Assembly: GCF_001880325.1 (NCBI RefSeq)
Contig: NZ_CP016313.1
Coordinates: 124,001-188,000 of the forward strand
Length of the DNA: 64,000 nucleotides
Source of the DNA: Thermus brockianus
Lineage (GTDB): Bacteria > Deinococcota > Deinococci > Deinococcales > Thermaceae
Direction of reading: 5' to 3'
Of the stretch, positions 1 through 8,880 are shown piece after piece. Positions within the stretch are counted from its first letter, which is position 1. Every line of letters starts with the position of its first letter. The position numbers and the translations under genes were made by a program. The notes under the pieces were generated by a model, which was not told where the DNA came from, searched no databases, and worked only from the letters and a program-made list of their open reading frames with translations.

Positions 1-554
1 ACTCTTAGGTCCCCTTGCAAAGGGTCCGTTGAGTAGGCCCGGTGGGTGGGCCTAGGTTCAAGACCCACCGTAACTATACCACCACCGCAGGTCCGCGGCA
101 GCCCCTGCAGTGGGCCCTCGTTTACCCCGTGGGGCAAGCCTGGCCCAGTCTGGGATTCTTCCCCCCGTTGGGGTTCCCCTTCCTACCCGCTAGAACGAGG
201 AGGGGGATCCCCGAGGCCGCCCTCGGGGATCCCCCGGGGGTACGCCTACCGCCTCCCGGATGGCCACGAGGCCCGCACCGAGCACCTACCCTGACATATC
301 CCCGCCGGGCGAGGGAAAGAGGGCAATGGCCTAGGCTCTTGTGTAAAAAATGATGGACGTGCCCCCCAATCCACCACCCCTTTACCTGCTGGGGTCATTA
401 CTCCCTGTCCTGTAGACCGGAGTTCTAGCGCCGCATAGGCTAACCAGCACGCCTCTTCTCCCATGTCCCTAGCGCACCTGTAAAACCAGGTCTCCACAGG
501 TTAAGTACGGTGCGTTTCCCAATGCCTCAGGGCGTAAAACGGGCGGGGTTTCCT
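1..554. other. no supported gene
   Basis: Several overlapping open frames exist on both strands, but none gives a recognisable domain, a convincing ribosome binding site or consistent codon use. A GC-rich stem-like stretch lies near 30-70 and resembles a tRNA T-arm by chance; no cloverleaf can be built around it. I see nothing assignable here. Confidence 0.5.
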
Positions 555-1163
555 TTACCAAGGGCCGGGGATATAGCTCTTGCTACTTCGCCGCTGACTC
601 TCCCGAACGAAGCCAAAGCCCTGGGGGTTCTTGGCTCCAAGCCCAGCGGTGAGGGCCAGGTGGAGGAGGTGCGGGTCCCCTAGGAGGGCGAACTGGCCTA
701 TCCACCCCTTCACCCAAAACCCCTTGTACCGCTCCATCCGGGACGTGTTCCCCCCAAGGGGAACCACCCGCACCCGGCCTGGGGGCAGGTGAAGGGCCTT
801 GGCCTTCCGGTTGAGGTTGGCCTCAAGAAGGGGGGAGAAGTCGGGATCCTCTGGGGAAAGGTAGTGGGTTTCCCTCCCCACCGTACGATAGACGGTGATA
901 GGGGAAAGGGCCTTCACCTGGAGGAAGTCCTGGGGCTCGGGTAGGGGCAGGGGCTCTAGGAGACGGAGAGGCCAAGGCCGGCCATAGAGGACAAGCTCCC
1001 CGGTCTCTTGCAGGGGGCGGAGGAAAGCCTCTAAAAGCCCCGGTAGCGGGGAGGCGAGGAAGAAGCGCACCTCTTGGCCCTCGGGGTGGAAGCGGCGGTC
1101 CTCTCCTAGGTGCAAAGGGGAGAGCCGGCTAAAGACGAAGAGCTTGAGGGGCCTGCCGTCCAC
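555..1163 (-). pseudogene. cas6: 5'-truncated cas6 (crRNA endoribonuclease)
   Basis: Cas6 is a RAMP-fold endoribonuclease that cuts CRISPR repeats to release crRNAs. The C-terminal two thirds are intact: LKLFVFSRL near the start, a YKGFWVKGW stretch, and the glycine-rich terminus AGLGAKNPQGFGFV that is the Cas6 hallmark. The frame opens only at 1199 after an in-frame TAA, with a GTG at 1163 as the sole likely start. Relative to the family about 45 N-terminal residues are missing, including the part that normally carries the catalytic Tyr/His. Type I-C systems use Cas5, not Cas6, so this gene does not belong to the cas operon at 2.4-10.2 kb; it more likely served the decayed array at 1244-1565. 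I am confident of the family and fairly confident that it is non-functional. Confidence 0.75.
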
Positions 1164-1243
1164 CTGGAGGTCCTCCGGAGGGCTTCTTGAAAATGGGGAT
1201 TAGAGGGAGATGACAGGACGATTTCCTGGAGGGCACTTTGGCT

Positions 1244-1565
1244 GTTTGTAACCTACCCATGGGGAATCCAAGCCGTCACATCCAGGATGGTGTCAGTGTG
1301 GTTCAGAACGGTTTGACGTGCTTACGAGGAATCCAAGTGAAGTTAGGATCTGTCCCGTAATAGCTTTCTCCGGTTTCCCGGATATAATTAATAGGGGGTG
1401 TAACTTACCTATAAGGAATCCCCGTTCCGGGAGGCCCAAGAGGTCCTGCGGGCTGGCTTCCTCCTGTTTTGTGCGAACCCATGAGGAATCCAAGCGAGGA
1501 TGATGCCGGTCCAAGTGAACGCTTTTGAACCCGTGTTTGTAAAGAACCTATGAGCCCACTAGAAC
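1244..1565 (+). CRISPR. decayed CRISPR array, second repeat type
   Basis: Five diverged copies of a roughly 30-nt repeat occur at 1244-1273, 1311-1339, 1396-1425, 1466-1495 and 1535-1565. They share GTTTG at the left, a central AACCTACCTATGAGG-like core and GGAATCC(AAG) at the right. Start-to-start distances are 67, 85, 70 and 69 nt, which fits a 30-nt repeat with 37-40-nt spacers and one enlarged interval. The 3' ends read GGAATCCAAGC rather than the usual GAAAC. No two copies are identical, unlike an active array. The layout resembles Cas6-dependent repeats and lies next to truncated cas6. No cas effector genes of that type are present. Confidence 0.6.
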
Positions 1566-1676
1566 CACGCCCCGCCCGGGTGGAGAGAAGCACGGCCCTC
1601 CCGAACTTTACAAGTCTGGAACTCCCAAAGCCCCCCGAGAAAAGCCCCCCGCCAGGGGAGCTGGGCGGGGACAGGC

Positions 1677-1892
1677 TTAGGCGCCCTTGGCCCGGAGGAG
1701 AGCGGGGCCCTTGAGGGGCGCCACTTCCTCTTCGGAAAGATCCAGGAGGGCCAGGGTGTTGCCCTCGTGGTCCACGAACTCCACCAGGTAGCCCCCATGG
1801 GGGTAGACCAGGACCACGGTGCCCACATCCCCCGCCTTTAGGCCCCACGCCTCCTTGTCCCGCTTCAGGACTACCAGGTCGTGCTCCCGCAT
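1677..1892 (-). CDS. DUF4926-like small protein
   Basis: A 71-residue protein starting MREHDLVVLKRD and carrying the short beta-rich pattern GLKAGDVGTVV...YLVEFVDHEGNTLALLDL typical of DUF4926. Members of this family are usually encoded directly after a DUF6883 protein, and relic sequence of that partner lies immediately upstream in the same direction. The frame stays open upstream past the chosen ATG to 1982, so the two domains are in one frame here after the upstream frameshift. The biochemical role of the pair is not established; a toxin-antitoxin-like or immunity role has been suggested only by gene pairing. Domain call from pattern memory, moderate confidence. Confidence 0.55.
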   Translation of the reverse strand: MREHDLVVLKRDKEAWGLKAGDVGTVVLVYPHGGYLVEFVDHEGNTLALLDLSEEEVAPLKGPALLRAKGA

Positions 1893-2170
1893 TCCTTCCT
1901 CTTCCTCCTCAAGGTACCAAGCGCTCTGCACGCACGCCTCCCCTTTGGGGCCCCGTAAGGGCCCCCTCAGGACCACCAGCACCCCTTGGCCTTGGAAGCC
2001 GAGCCGGCCCTCTACCTCCTCCGCTTCCCGGGCATGGCCCAGGAGGGCCGCCTCCAGGACCGCGGGGGAAAACCCAAGCCTGCGAAGATGCGGGCCTTGC
2101 CCCCTCCCGCCGGGTGCTTGGGGTCGAGCAGGTACCCTGCAAGCTTGGCCCGGGGCACCTGGAAGTGCAT
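1893..2170 (-). pseudogene. DUF6883-like protein, frameshifted
   Basis: The N-terminal part reads MHFQVPRAKLAGYLLDPKHP then GGGKARIFAGLGF, which matches the start of DUF6883 proteins. After a run of five C on the coding strand (about 2061-2070 on the plus strand) this frame runs into a stop. The continuation VLEAALLGHAREAEEVEGRL followed by VLRGPLRGPKGEACVQSAWYL is found in the next frame. One base added in the homopolymer would restore a single protein reaching the DUF4926 start. This is either a real pseudogene or a homopolymer sequencing error. The start ATG at 2170 is preceded by TATACT six bases away, so the transcript may be nearly leaderless. Confidence 0.5.
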
Positions 2171-2369
2171 GGGGCCAGTATATTGCCTCCTTTGCCTCCC
2201 GTAGTGAAATCCCTTTTCCTCACCTCCAGCGGGCAAAGTCCTGGACGAAGGCTAGAGTCCTTGTAGAGTATCCGTTGAAGGGAAGGGCTGCGAGCAGGGT
2301 GAAGGTGAGGAATATGGTTGCGAGTGTTTAGGTATCCTCTTCGGCCTTGTGGCAAAGGAGGGGAGGAAG

Positions 2370-2398
2370 TTGGCCAGAGCGCAGAAGGCTGGTATAGT
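2370..2398 (+). promoter_or_regulatory. candidate promoter of the cas operon
   Basis: TTGGCC (2370-2375) and TATAGT (2393-2398) are separated by 17 nt and match sigma-A -35 and -10 boxes well. The predicted transcript start near 2405 leaves about 70 nt of leader before the cas3 ATG at 2476. The stretch 2171-2475 holds no other feature. Confidence 0.5.
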
Positions 2399-2475
2399 TT
2401 TTTGATGCATAGTGGCCTTTCTTTATTGCGTTTCTGGGGTAAGGGATGGGTAGAAACCTGGATTAGCATAAAAGC

Positions 2476-4722
2476 ATGGAAACCGGCAAGACCTTACGCG
2501 CCCATACGCCCAACGGAGAGGGGAGATGGCATTTTCTGAAGGACCACCTCGAGGCCGTTGCCCAACGGGCCAGCGAGTTCGCTCAGGCGTTTGGGACCCC
2601 AAAGTTGAACAGAGCTTTGGGATATCTCCACGACGCAGGAAAGGCCACAGAAGAGTTTCAGGACTACCTCCAGAGAGTAGCGAGGGGTGGGCGCTTGCAA
2701 AAGGTGCCCCACTCCATCTGGGGCGCTGCTTTAGCGTATGCGCTTTTATCTTTCACCCACAAGGAAAAGGGCAAGTTTGCCCAAAGCGGCTGGGAGGCCT
2801 TGGCGCTACCCGTGCTGGGCCATCACGCAGGCCTTCCCAGCAGGGGCGAGGCGACCAGCAAGTTGGGCAAGACTGGGGAACGAGCCCGACAAGAGGGAGT
2901 GTTCCAGAGTATTCTTGACTTCCTCGAAGAGGAGGGTTTGAAGGAGGCCACACTCCAGGCCCTGAAGGAGGCTCTGGAGGAGGTGAAAACCAAAGTAGCG
3001 GGGCACGAGGCTACGAGCCTTAGGCTTGATCTCCTAATCCGAATGGCCTTTTCGGCGCTCGTGGACGCAGACTACCTGGACACGGAGGCGCACTTTGACC
3101 CCCACCTGGCCTCCCTCCGCCAGGGGCAACCTACTTTGGAAAGCCTTTGGCAAAGACTCCAAAGAGCTCAAGAAGCCCTCCTCCAAACCGCCCCCAAGTC
3201 CCCCGTGAACAGGGTTCGCAGCGAGGTGTACGAGGCTTGCTTGAAGGCGGCGGAGTTGCCTCCCGGCCTCTTCCGCCTCACCGTACCCACGGGTGGGGGT
3301 AAGACGCGTAGCGGCCTCGCCTTTGCCTTAAAGCACGCCCTAAAGCATGGCCTCAGGCGTGTGGTGGTGGCCATCCCCTATACGAGCATCATTGACCAGA
3401 CCGCAGGGGTCTACCGGGAGATCTTGGGCGAGGAGGCCGTATTGGAGCACCACTCCGCCTACGAGCCCCCTCAGAACGGGGATGAGGCCCAGGACGAGGG
3501 GTTATTGCGCCAGCAACTTGCCACGGAGAACTGGGATGCGCCGCTCATTGTCACCACCACCATCCAGCTCTTTGAGAGCCTCTTCAGTAACCGCCCATCC
3601 AAGATGCGGAAGGTGCACCGCTTGGCCCGGAGCGTGATCCTCCTGGACGAGGTCCAGACCCTACCCCCTGAGCTCCTTGAGCCCACTCTGGATGTCCTCC
3701 GCTTGCTCGCTACCCCCGTAGAGCAAGGCGGTTACGGGGCCACCGTGGTATTCTCCACGGCCACCCAACCCACCTTTGAGGCCGTCCCTGGTTTCCGGAG
3801 CTTAGAGATACGGGAGATCGTCCAAGACTACCCCCAGCACTTCAGCGTCCTCCGGCGGGTGGAGTACGAGCTCCGCCAAGAACCCCTCTCGTGGAAGGAG
3901 GTGGCGGGAGAGGTGGGAAGCCGTGAGCAGGTGATGGTGGTCGTCAACACGCGGAAGGACGCCTTGGCGCTCCTCGATGCCCTGGGCGAGGAGGAGGGGG
4001 TTTTCCACCTTTCCACCCTCCTCTGCCCCGCCCACCGCCGGGAGGTCCTAGCGGAGGTGCGGAGGCGGCTTTGCGGGGGAGAACCCGTTCGGCTGGTGAG
4101 CACCCAGGTGGTGGAAGCCGGCGTGGACCTGGATTTCCCCGAGGTGTGGCGGGCCATTGGCCCCTTGGACCGCGTGGTCCAGGCTGCGGGACGGTGCAAC
4201 CGGGAGGGCCGTTTGGAGGCGGGCCGGGTGGTTCTCTTTTGGCCCAAGGAGGGAACCAGCCCCCAAGGGCCCTACCGGGTGGGGACAGAAAAGGCCCGGA
4301 TCCTCCTCAAGATGGTGTCCTCTCCCGAATGCCTCCACGATCCCGAACTCTACAGGAAGTACTTCAAGGAACTCTACGAGGCGGTAGAGACCGACCGGGA
4401 GATCCAGGGGTACAGGCAGGAGCTGAACTTCCCCGAGGTGGCCCAGCGCTACCGCCTCATCCGGGAGGACACCGTATCCGTTGTGGTGGACTACCGGGAG
4501 GGGCTTAAGTGGCTGGAGGCCTTTCGTAACGACCCCACCATTACCAACTGGCGGCGGCTTCAGCCCTACCTGGTGAGCCTGTTCCGGAAAGAGGCAGAGC
4601 AAAAGCGCCACTTCTTGGAGCCTGTGCCGGGCCACACCGATCTATACGTGTGGCGAGGTGCCTATGACCAAGTCCGGGGCCTTGCGGAAGGCTATACTGA
4701 TCCTAGCGATCTCATCGTTTAG
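2476..4722 (+). CDS. cas3: Cas3 helicase-nuclease (type I-C)
   Basis: Cas3 is the effector nuclease-helicase that degrades DNA flagged by Cascade. The 748 residues carry an N-terminal HD nuclease domain (His24, the His52-Asp53 pair in LHDAGKA, His79, and His116-His117 in VLGHHAG), then a superfamily 2 helicase. Helicase motifs: Walker A PTGGGKT at about 271-277, DEVQ at 391-394, STATQPT, STQVVEAGVDLDF, and motif VI QAAGRCNREGR. All catalytic residues I can check are present and the length fits the family. It is the first gene of seven tightly packed cas genes. The ATG at 2476 lacks a strong Shine-Dalgarno sequence. Confidence 0.95.
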   Translation: METGKTLRAHTPNGEGRWHFLKDHLEAVAQRASEFAQAFGTPKLNRALGYLHDAGKATEEFQDYLQRVARGGRLQKVPHSIWGAALAYALLSFTHKEKGKFAQSGWEALALPVLGHHAGLPSRGEATSKLGKTGERARQEGVFQSILDFLEEEGLKEATLQALKEALEEVKTKVAGHEATSLRLDLLIRMAFSALVDADYLDTEAHFDPHLASLRQGQPTLESLWQRLQRAQEALLQTAPKSPVNRVRSEVYEACLKAAELPPGLFRLTVPTGGGKTRSGLAFALKHALKHGLRRVVVAIPYTSIIDQTAGVYREILGEEAVLEHHSAYEPPQNGDEAQDEGLLRQQLATENWDAPLIVTTTIQLFESLFSNRPSKMRKVHRLARSVILLDEVQTLPPELLEPTLDVLRLLATPVEQGGYGATVVFSTATQPTFEAVPGFRSLEIREIVQDYPQHFSVLRRVEYELRQEPLSWKEVAGEVGSREQVMVVVNTRKDALALLDALGEEEGVFHLSTLLCPAHRREVLAEVRRRLCGGEPVRLVSTQVVEAGVDLDFPEVWRAIGPLDRVVQAAGRCNREGRLEAGRVVLFWPKEGTSPQGPYRVGTEKARILLKMVSSPECLHDPELYRKYFKELYEAVETDREIQGYRQELNFPEVAQRYRLIREDTVSVVVDYREGLKWLEAFRNDPTITNWRRLQPYLVSLFRKEAEQKRHFLEPVPGHTDLYVWRGAYDQVRGLAEGYTDPSDLIV

Positions 4723-4730
4723 GGGGTAGG

Positions 4731-5417
4731 GTGGCAGGGGTTACTGTTAAGGTTTGGGGCGATTTCGCCTGTTTCTCTCGGCCCGAGTTCAAGGTGGAAC
4801 GGGTTTCCTACCCCGTTCCCACCCCGAGCGCTGCCCGGGGTATCCTCGAGGCCATCTTCTGGAAGCCAGAGTTCCGATACGAGGTGCGCCGCATTGGAAT
4901 CCTTAAGATGGGGACTCCCTTTGCCATCCTGCGCAATGAGGTGGAAAACCACATGGTCCAGCCCTTCTTCGTGGAGGACAAGCGCCAGCAACGGGCTAGC
5001 CTGGTCCTGAAGGGCGTGGCCTACCTGATTGAGGCGGAGATGGTCTTGCGGCCGCAGGCCACGGACCCCATCGCTAAGTACTGGGAGCAGTTCGCGCGCC
5101 GCCTGGAGCGGGGCCAGTACCACCACACCCCCTACCTGGGGACCCGGGAATTCCCCGCCTACTTCGCCCCGCCGGACGGGGAGGAGCCCGATGGCAGCCT
5201 GGACCTGGACCTGGGGCCCATGCTCTTTGACATCGCCTTTGTGGAGGACCCAGCCCGCCCCCAGTTGACCTTTAAGCGTCCGGGAAAGGGCGAGGTCAAG
5301 GGGTACGCCCTCCCCCTCTTCTTCCACGCCCGGATCAAGGGGGGATGGCTGGAGGTCCCGAAGGAAAAGTATCAAGAACTCTACCGCTTGGAGGGGGGCC
5401 ATGCTCCGGGAACTTAA
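4731..5417 (+). CDS. cas5c: Cas5c crRNA-processing RAMP protein
   Basis: In type I-C systems Cas5 (Cas5d/Cas5c) replaces Cas6: it cleaves the repeat and stays on the 5' handle of the crRNA in Cascade. The 228-residue protein has the family layout: VKVWGDFACFSRPEFKVERV at the N-terminus, PTPSAARGILEAIFW, and RGQYHHTPYLGTREFPAYF containing the conserved PYLGTREF motif. Its basic residue plus His-His region corresponds to the catalytic area described for Cas5d, although the usual Lys-His pair is not exact. The start is GTG at 4731, 8 nt after cas3 ends. The 3' end overlaps cas8c by 17 nt, implying translational coupling. Confidence 0.93.
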   Translation: MAGVTVKVWGDFACFSRPEFKVERVSYPVPTPSAARGILEAIFWKPEFRYEVRRIGILKMGTPFAILRNEVENHMVQPFFVEDKRQQRASLVLKGVAYLIEAEMVLRPQATDPIAKYWEQFARRLERGQYHHTPYLGTREFPAYFAPPDGEEPDGSLDLDLGPMLFDIAFVEDPARPQLTFKRPGKGEVKGYALPLFFHARIKGGWLEVPKEKYQELYRLEGGHAPGT

Positions 5418-7155
5418 GGAAGCCTTCCGGCGGTTCCATGAGGAAGGCGTGTTGCTTCCGACGAATTACAAGGAGAAAAGGGTTTCCTGGCTGGTCCGCC
5501 TGGAGGGGGAAAAGGCTTGTTTGGAGCACTTGGGTAGGGGAAAGGGCGTTAAGCCAATCCCCGCCCCGGACCGCCAGCGCTCTGGGAAGGCAAGCGAAAA
5601 CAACCTGAAGCCCTACCTTCTCGTGGACGACGCCCGTTACGTATTGGGGATTCCTGAGAAGGGGAAGGAGAAGGAGGCTCGACTCCTTCACCGAAGCTTT
5701 GTGGGGCTCCTGGAAGAAGCCTGTCACGAGACAAAGTTGCCCGCCTTGGAAAAAGTCCTCCAGTTACTCAAATCGCTGAAAGTAAGGACCATCAAGAGGC
5801 AGTTTCTTAACCAAGGGGGAAAGCCCAGGGACCTGGTGGCGTTTAAGGTGGATGGCGTTCTGCCTACGGACCTCGATGAAGTACGGGACTTCTGGAGCCG
5901 TTTTCTAGCCAGGAAGCTTGAGAAGGAAGAGGGCTACTGCGGCCTGTGCGGCGAGAAGAAAAAGGTTGTGAGCACTTTTCCTAGGGAGGTTGTGATTCTG
6001 GGACAAAAGTGCCAGATGGTATCCTTCAACAAGGGTGCTTTCAACTCTTTCGGAAAGAAGCAGACGGAGAACGCTCCCACATGCTATGCGTGCGCCTCCC
6101 AAGTGGTGGACGCCCTGGACTACCTGAGCCGGTCGGAACGCCACCACCGTACCCTGTACTGGGAGGCAAAGGGCGGGCTGCAGAACCAGCTCGCCGTCTT
6201 CTGGCTGAAAGAACCAGTGACGGTACCATCTGAGGGGCCCGCAGGTTCGCTGGACTTGGAAGCGGCCCTTGGGGGTCTCCTTAGCGAGGAAGTGGGGCCC
6301 GACACTCCCCTCCCCGATCTCGCCCAACTGCGAGAACTTCTAAAGGCTCCCTGGACGGGTAGCCAGTGGCCCACCCATCTAGACGAGGTGAGTTTCTACC
6401 TGGCTGTCCTTTCGGCCAATAAGGGACGGCTCGTGGTCCGGGAGTGGTTTGCCGTGTCCCTGGGCCGCCTGAAGGAGGCGGTGGCCCGGTTTCTCGAGGC
6501 CACCCGGCTTGTGGGCCCACGCGGGGAAGACCCCCGGCCCATGGCCATAGGCGCCCTGATTCAGGCCCTGGGGGAGGCTAACCCTACGCTTGCCCGGGAC
6601 CTCATCCGCACCGCCTTCCTGGGTGCGGCACCGCCCCAGGAGCTCCTGTTGGCCCTTCACCTTCTCAGGAACCCTAAGCTCCTAAGCCCAAGCGGACCGA
6701 AGGAGTGGGGGCGGCTTCACGCCCTGATGGCAGCGGTAAAGCTTTGGCTCTTTTACAAGAAGGAGGGCACCTGTATGGCTGAGTTGGACCGGGAGCAGAG
6801 GAACCCCGCCTACCTGGCAGGCCGCCTGTTGGCGGTTTTGGAAGAGGCGCAGAAGAGGGCCTTACGCTACAGGGTAAAACAGACCTTGGTGGACCGCTTC
6901 TATGGGGCGGCCTGCACCGCCCCTGCCGCCACCTTCGGCAACCTGTTGCGGATCGCCACCACCGCTCACCTGCCGAAGGTGGGTTCGGAGCTACGGAAGA
7001 TGGTGGAGGAGATCCTCGCTGCCCTGGACCAAGCTGGGGGGTTCCCCCGAACCTTGGACCTCACGGGACAGGCGGAGTTTGCCCTGGGGTTTTACCAGCA
7101 ACGGGCGGAGCTTCGGGCGAAGTCCCATAAGGAAAGCGGAAAGGAGGCGCAATGA
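5401..7155 (+). CDS. cas8c: Cas8c (Csd1) Cascade large subunit
   Basis: Cas8c is the large subunit of type I-C Cascade; it recognises the PAM and recruits Cas3. The protein has 584 residues, typical of Csd1. The N-terminal region contains the SENNLKPYLLVDDARYVLG stretch seen in the family, and a treble-clef-like zinc site is formed by Cys180-x2-Cys183 and Cys228-x2-Cys231. The C-terminal third is helical and would include the Cas11-like small subunit, which in I-C is made from an internal start. The ATG at 5401 lies inside the end of cas5c and the stop overlaps the cas7 start (ATGA). Confidence 0.93.
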   Translation: MLRELKEAFRRFHEEGVLLPTNYKEKRVSWLVRLEGEKACLEHLGRGKGVKPIPAPDRQRSGKASENNLKPYLLVDDARYVLGIPEKGKEKEARLLHRSFVGLLEEACHETKLPALEKVLQLLKSLKVRTIKRQFLNQGGKPRDLVAFKVDGVLPTDLDEVRDFWSRFLARKLEKEEGYCGLCGEKKKVVSTFPREVVILGQKCQMVSFNKGAFNSFGKKQTENAPTCYACASQVVDALDYLSRSERHHRTLYWEAKGGLQNQLAVFWLKEPVTVPSEGPAGSLDLEAALGGLLSEEVGPDTPLPDLAQLRELLKAPWTGSQWPTHLDEVSFYLAVLSANKGRLVVREWFAVSLGRLKEAVARFLEATRLVGPRGEDPRPMAIGALIQALGEANPTLARDLIRTAFLGAAPPQELLLALHLLRNPKLLSPSGPKEWGRLHALMAAVKLWLFYKKEGTCMAELDREQRNPAYLAGRLLAVLEEAQKRALRYRVKQTLVDRFYGAACTAPAATFGNLLRIATTAHLPKVGSELRKMVEEILAALDQAGGFPRTLDLTGQAEFALGFYQQRAELRAKSHKESGKEAQ

Positions 7156-8309
7156 ACGAGCGGCACCTTAATCCAGAAGTGCGGCACGAATTCGTCTTTC
7201 TCTTCGAGGTCTGGTATGGAAACCCCAACGGCGACCCGGATGCGGGCAACCTGCCCCGGGTGGACCCGGAAACCATGCACGGCCTGGTCACGGACGTGGC
7301 CTTGAAGCGCAAGATCCGGGACTACATCGCCCAAGTCTATGAGGGGCAGCCCCGCTTCTCCATCTTCGTCCAGAGCAAAGTGGCGCTAAATAGGCTAATC
7401 CTCGAGGGCTTTCAGGAGGCAGGGATTGAACCCGTATCCCTTCCTCTAGGCCAGCTTGGCTTCGCGGTAGACGAAACGCTATTGGAGTATCTGGATAGCC
7501 TCTCGGAGAAAGGCTTTAGCCGGGAAGGAGATACCCTCTACTTTACCGGCGAGGCAAAGAAGGAAGAAGAGTTCTCGGCAATTCTGGTTGATGAGGGAGA
7601 GAGCCTACCTGACCCGCTTAAGGAAAATTTGAAGAAGATAGCTAAGGAATTGGCCAAGGCGGCACGGAACAAAAAGCTCACGGACGAGGACCGGAAAAAG
7701 GTTAGGGAAAAACTTGCGGAACGCTTCTTTGACGTTCGCATGTTCGGCGCGGTCCTCAGCACGGGGCTCAATGCGGGGCAGGTCCGAGGGCCCGTCCAGC
7801 TCACCTTCGCCCGCTCCCTGGACCCGGTAGCGCCTCTGGACGTCCGCATCACCCGGGTAGCCATTACCCGGGAAGAGGACCGGGCCCGCAAGGAAACGGA
7901 GATGGGCAGGAAGCCCGTGGTGCCTTATGGTCTGTACCGAGCACACGGCTTCTTCAACCCGTTCCTAGGGAAAGAGACGGGCGTCCGCAGGGAGGATCTT
8001 GAGGCCCTTTGGAATGCGATGAGCGAGCTCTTTGAGCTAGACCGTTCTGCGGCGCGAGGTGAGATGGTGGTGCGCGGCCTCGCCGTCTTCAGCCACGAGG
8101 ACCCTAAGGGGAACGCTCCCGCTCACCGCCTCTTTGATCTGATTAAGGTTGAGCGCCGCCAAGATGTGAGGACTCCCCGGAGCTTCTCAGACTACAGGGT
8201 GATGGCACCAATGGGCGGCTCCCTAGAAGCTTACGGCTTCCCCAAGGTGCACCTGACCTGGCTTGTCAGGCCGGAGGGCATGGAAGAGCTGCCAAGCGAT
8301 GTGGGATGA
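7152..8309 (+). CDS. cas7: Cas7 (Csd2) Cascade backbone
   Basis: Cas7 forms the helical filament that coats the crRNA spacer in Cascade. The 385 residues begin with a RAMP-type strand followed by FEVWYGNPNGDPDAGNLPR, the Csd2/Csh2 signature. They continue with DVRMFGAVLSTGLNAGQVRG and a C-terminal YGLYRAHGFFNPF stretch. A charged insert near residues 130-180, rich in Lys and Glu, is probably a loop. The ATG at 7152 overlaps the cas8c stop as ATGA, so the two are translationally coupled. No missing family element is visible. Confidence 0.95.
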   Translation: MNERHLNPEVRHEFVFLFEVWYGNPNGDPDAGNLPRVDPETMHGLVTDVALKRKIRDYIAQVYEGQPRFSIFVQSKVALNRLILEGFQEAGIEPVSLPLGQLGFAVDETLLEYLDSLSEKGFSREGDTLYFTGEAKKEEEFSAILVDEGESLPDPLKENLKKIAKELAKAARNKKLTDEDRKKVREKLAERFFDVRMFGAVLSTGLNAGQVRGPVQLTFARSLDPVAPLDVRITRVAITREEDRARKETEMGRKPVVPYGLYRAHGFFNPFLGKETGVRREDLEALWNAMSELFELDRSAARGEMVVRGLAVFSHEDPKGNAPAHRLFDLIKVERRQDVRTPRSFSDYRVMAPMGGSLEAYGFPKVHLTWLVRPEGMEELPSDVG

Positions 8310-8880
8310 GGCCATCCCCATCTCCGCCCTGCAGCACTTCGCCTACTGCCCAAGGCAGTGTGCGCTCATCCATGTGGAGGCGGCTTGGGAAGACAACCTC
8401 TACACCTTGAGGGGCCGCCGGGCTCACGAAGGGGTGGACCTGCCCGAGGGCCTTGTCCGGGAGGGGGTTAGGGTGGAGTTCGCCCTGCCTCTCTACTCAG
8501 AGCGCCTGGGGCTTGTGGGGCGGGCGGATGCGGTGGAGTTTCACGGGGGGGTCCCCTACCCTGTGGAGCACAAGGTGGGCCCGAGGCGCACCAGGCGGGC
8601 AGACGAAATCCAGCTATGTGCCCAAGCCCTTTGCCTGGAAGAGATGCTAGGGGTTGAGGTGCCCAAAGGGGCCCTTTTCTACCGAACATCTAGGAAAAGG
8701 CGGGAGGTAGTCTTTACGCCTGAACTTAGGGCCCTCGTGGCCGAGGTCACCGAGCAGGTCCGCACCTTACTCCACTCTGGCCACCTTCCCCCACCTGTTA
8801 AGGACGCCCGATGTCGGGACTGCTCCTTGGTGGAGGTCTGCTTGCCCCACCTGATGGACACCTTGGAGGAAACCCTCTGA
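8299..8880 (+). CDS. cas4: Cas4 exonuclease for spacer acquisition
   Basis: Cas4 is a RecB-like Fe-S exonuclease that trims pre-spacers and checks the PAM end with Cas1-Cas2. The ATG at 8299 gives 193 residues; a TTG at 8263 would add twelve residues but overlaps cas7 much further. The first iron-sulfur half is in FAYCPRQC (Cys17 and Cys21), and the other half is CRDCSLVEVC close to the C-terminus. Between them lie RADAVEFHGG and VEHKVGPRR, the PD-(D/E)XK catalytic strands. The start overlaps the last 11 nt of cas7. Confidence 0.92.
   Translation: MWDEAIPISALQHFAYCPRQCALIHVEAAWEDNLYTLRGRRAHEGVDLPEGLVREGVRVEFALPLYSERLGLVGRADAVEFHGGVPYPVEHKVGPRRTRRADEIQLCAQALCLEEMLGVEVPKGALFYRTSRKRREVVFTPELRALVAEVTEQVRTLLHSGHLPPPVKDARCRDCSLVEVCLPHLMDTLEETL

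Noticed and set aside
30-110. tRNA-like T-arm sequence
   Set aside because: No acceptor, D or anticodon stems can be placed around it.
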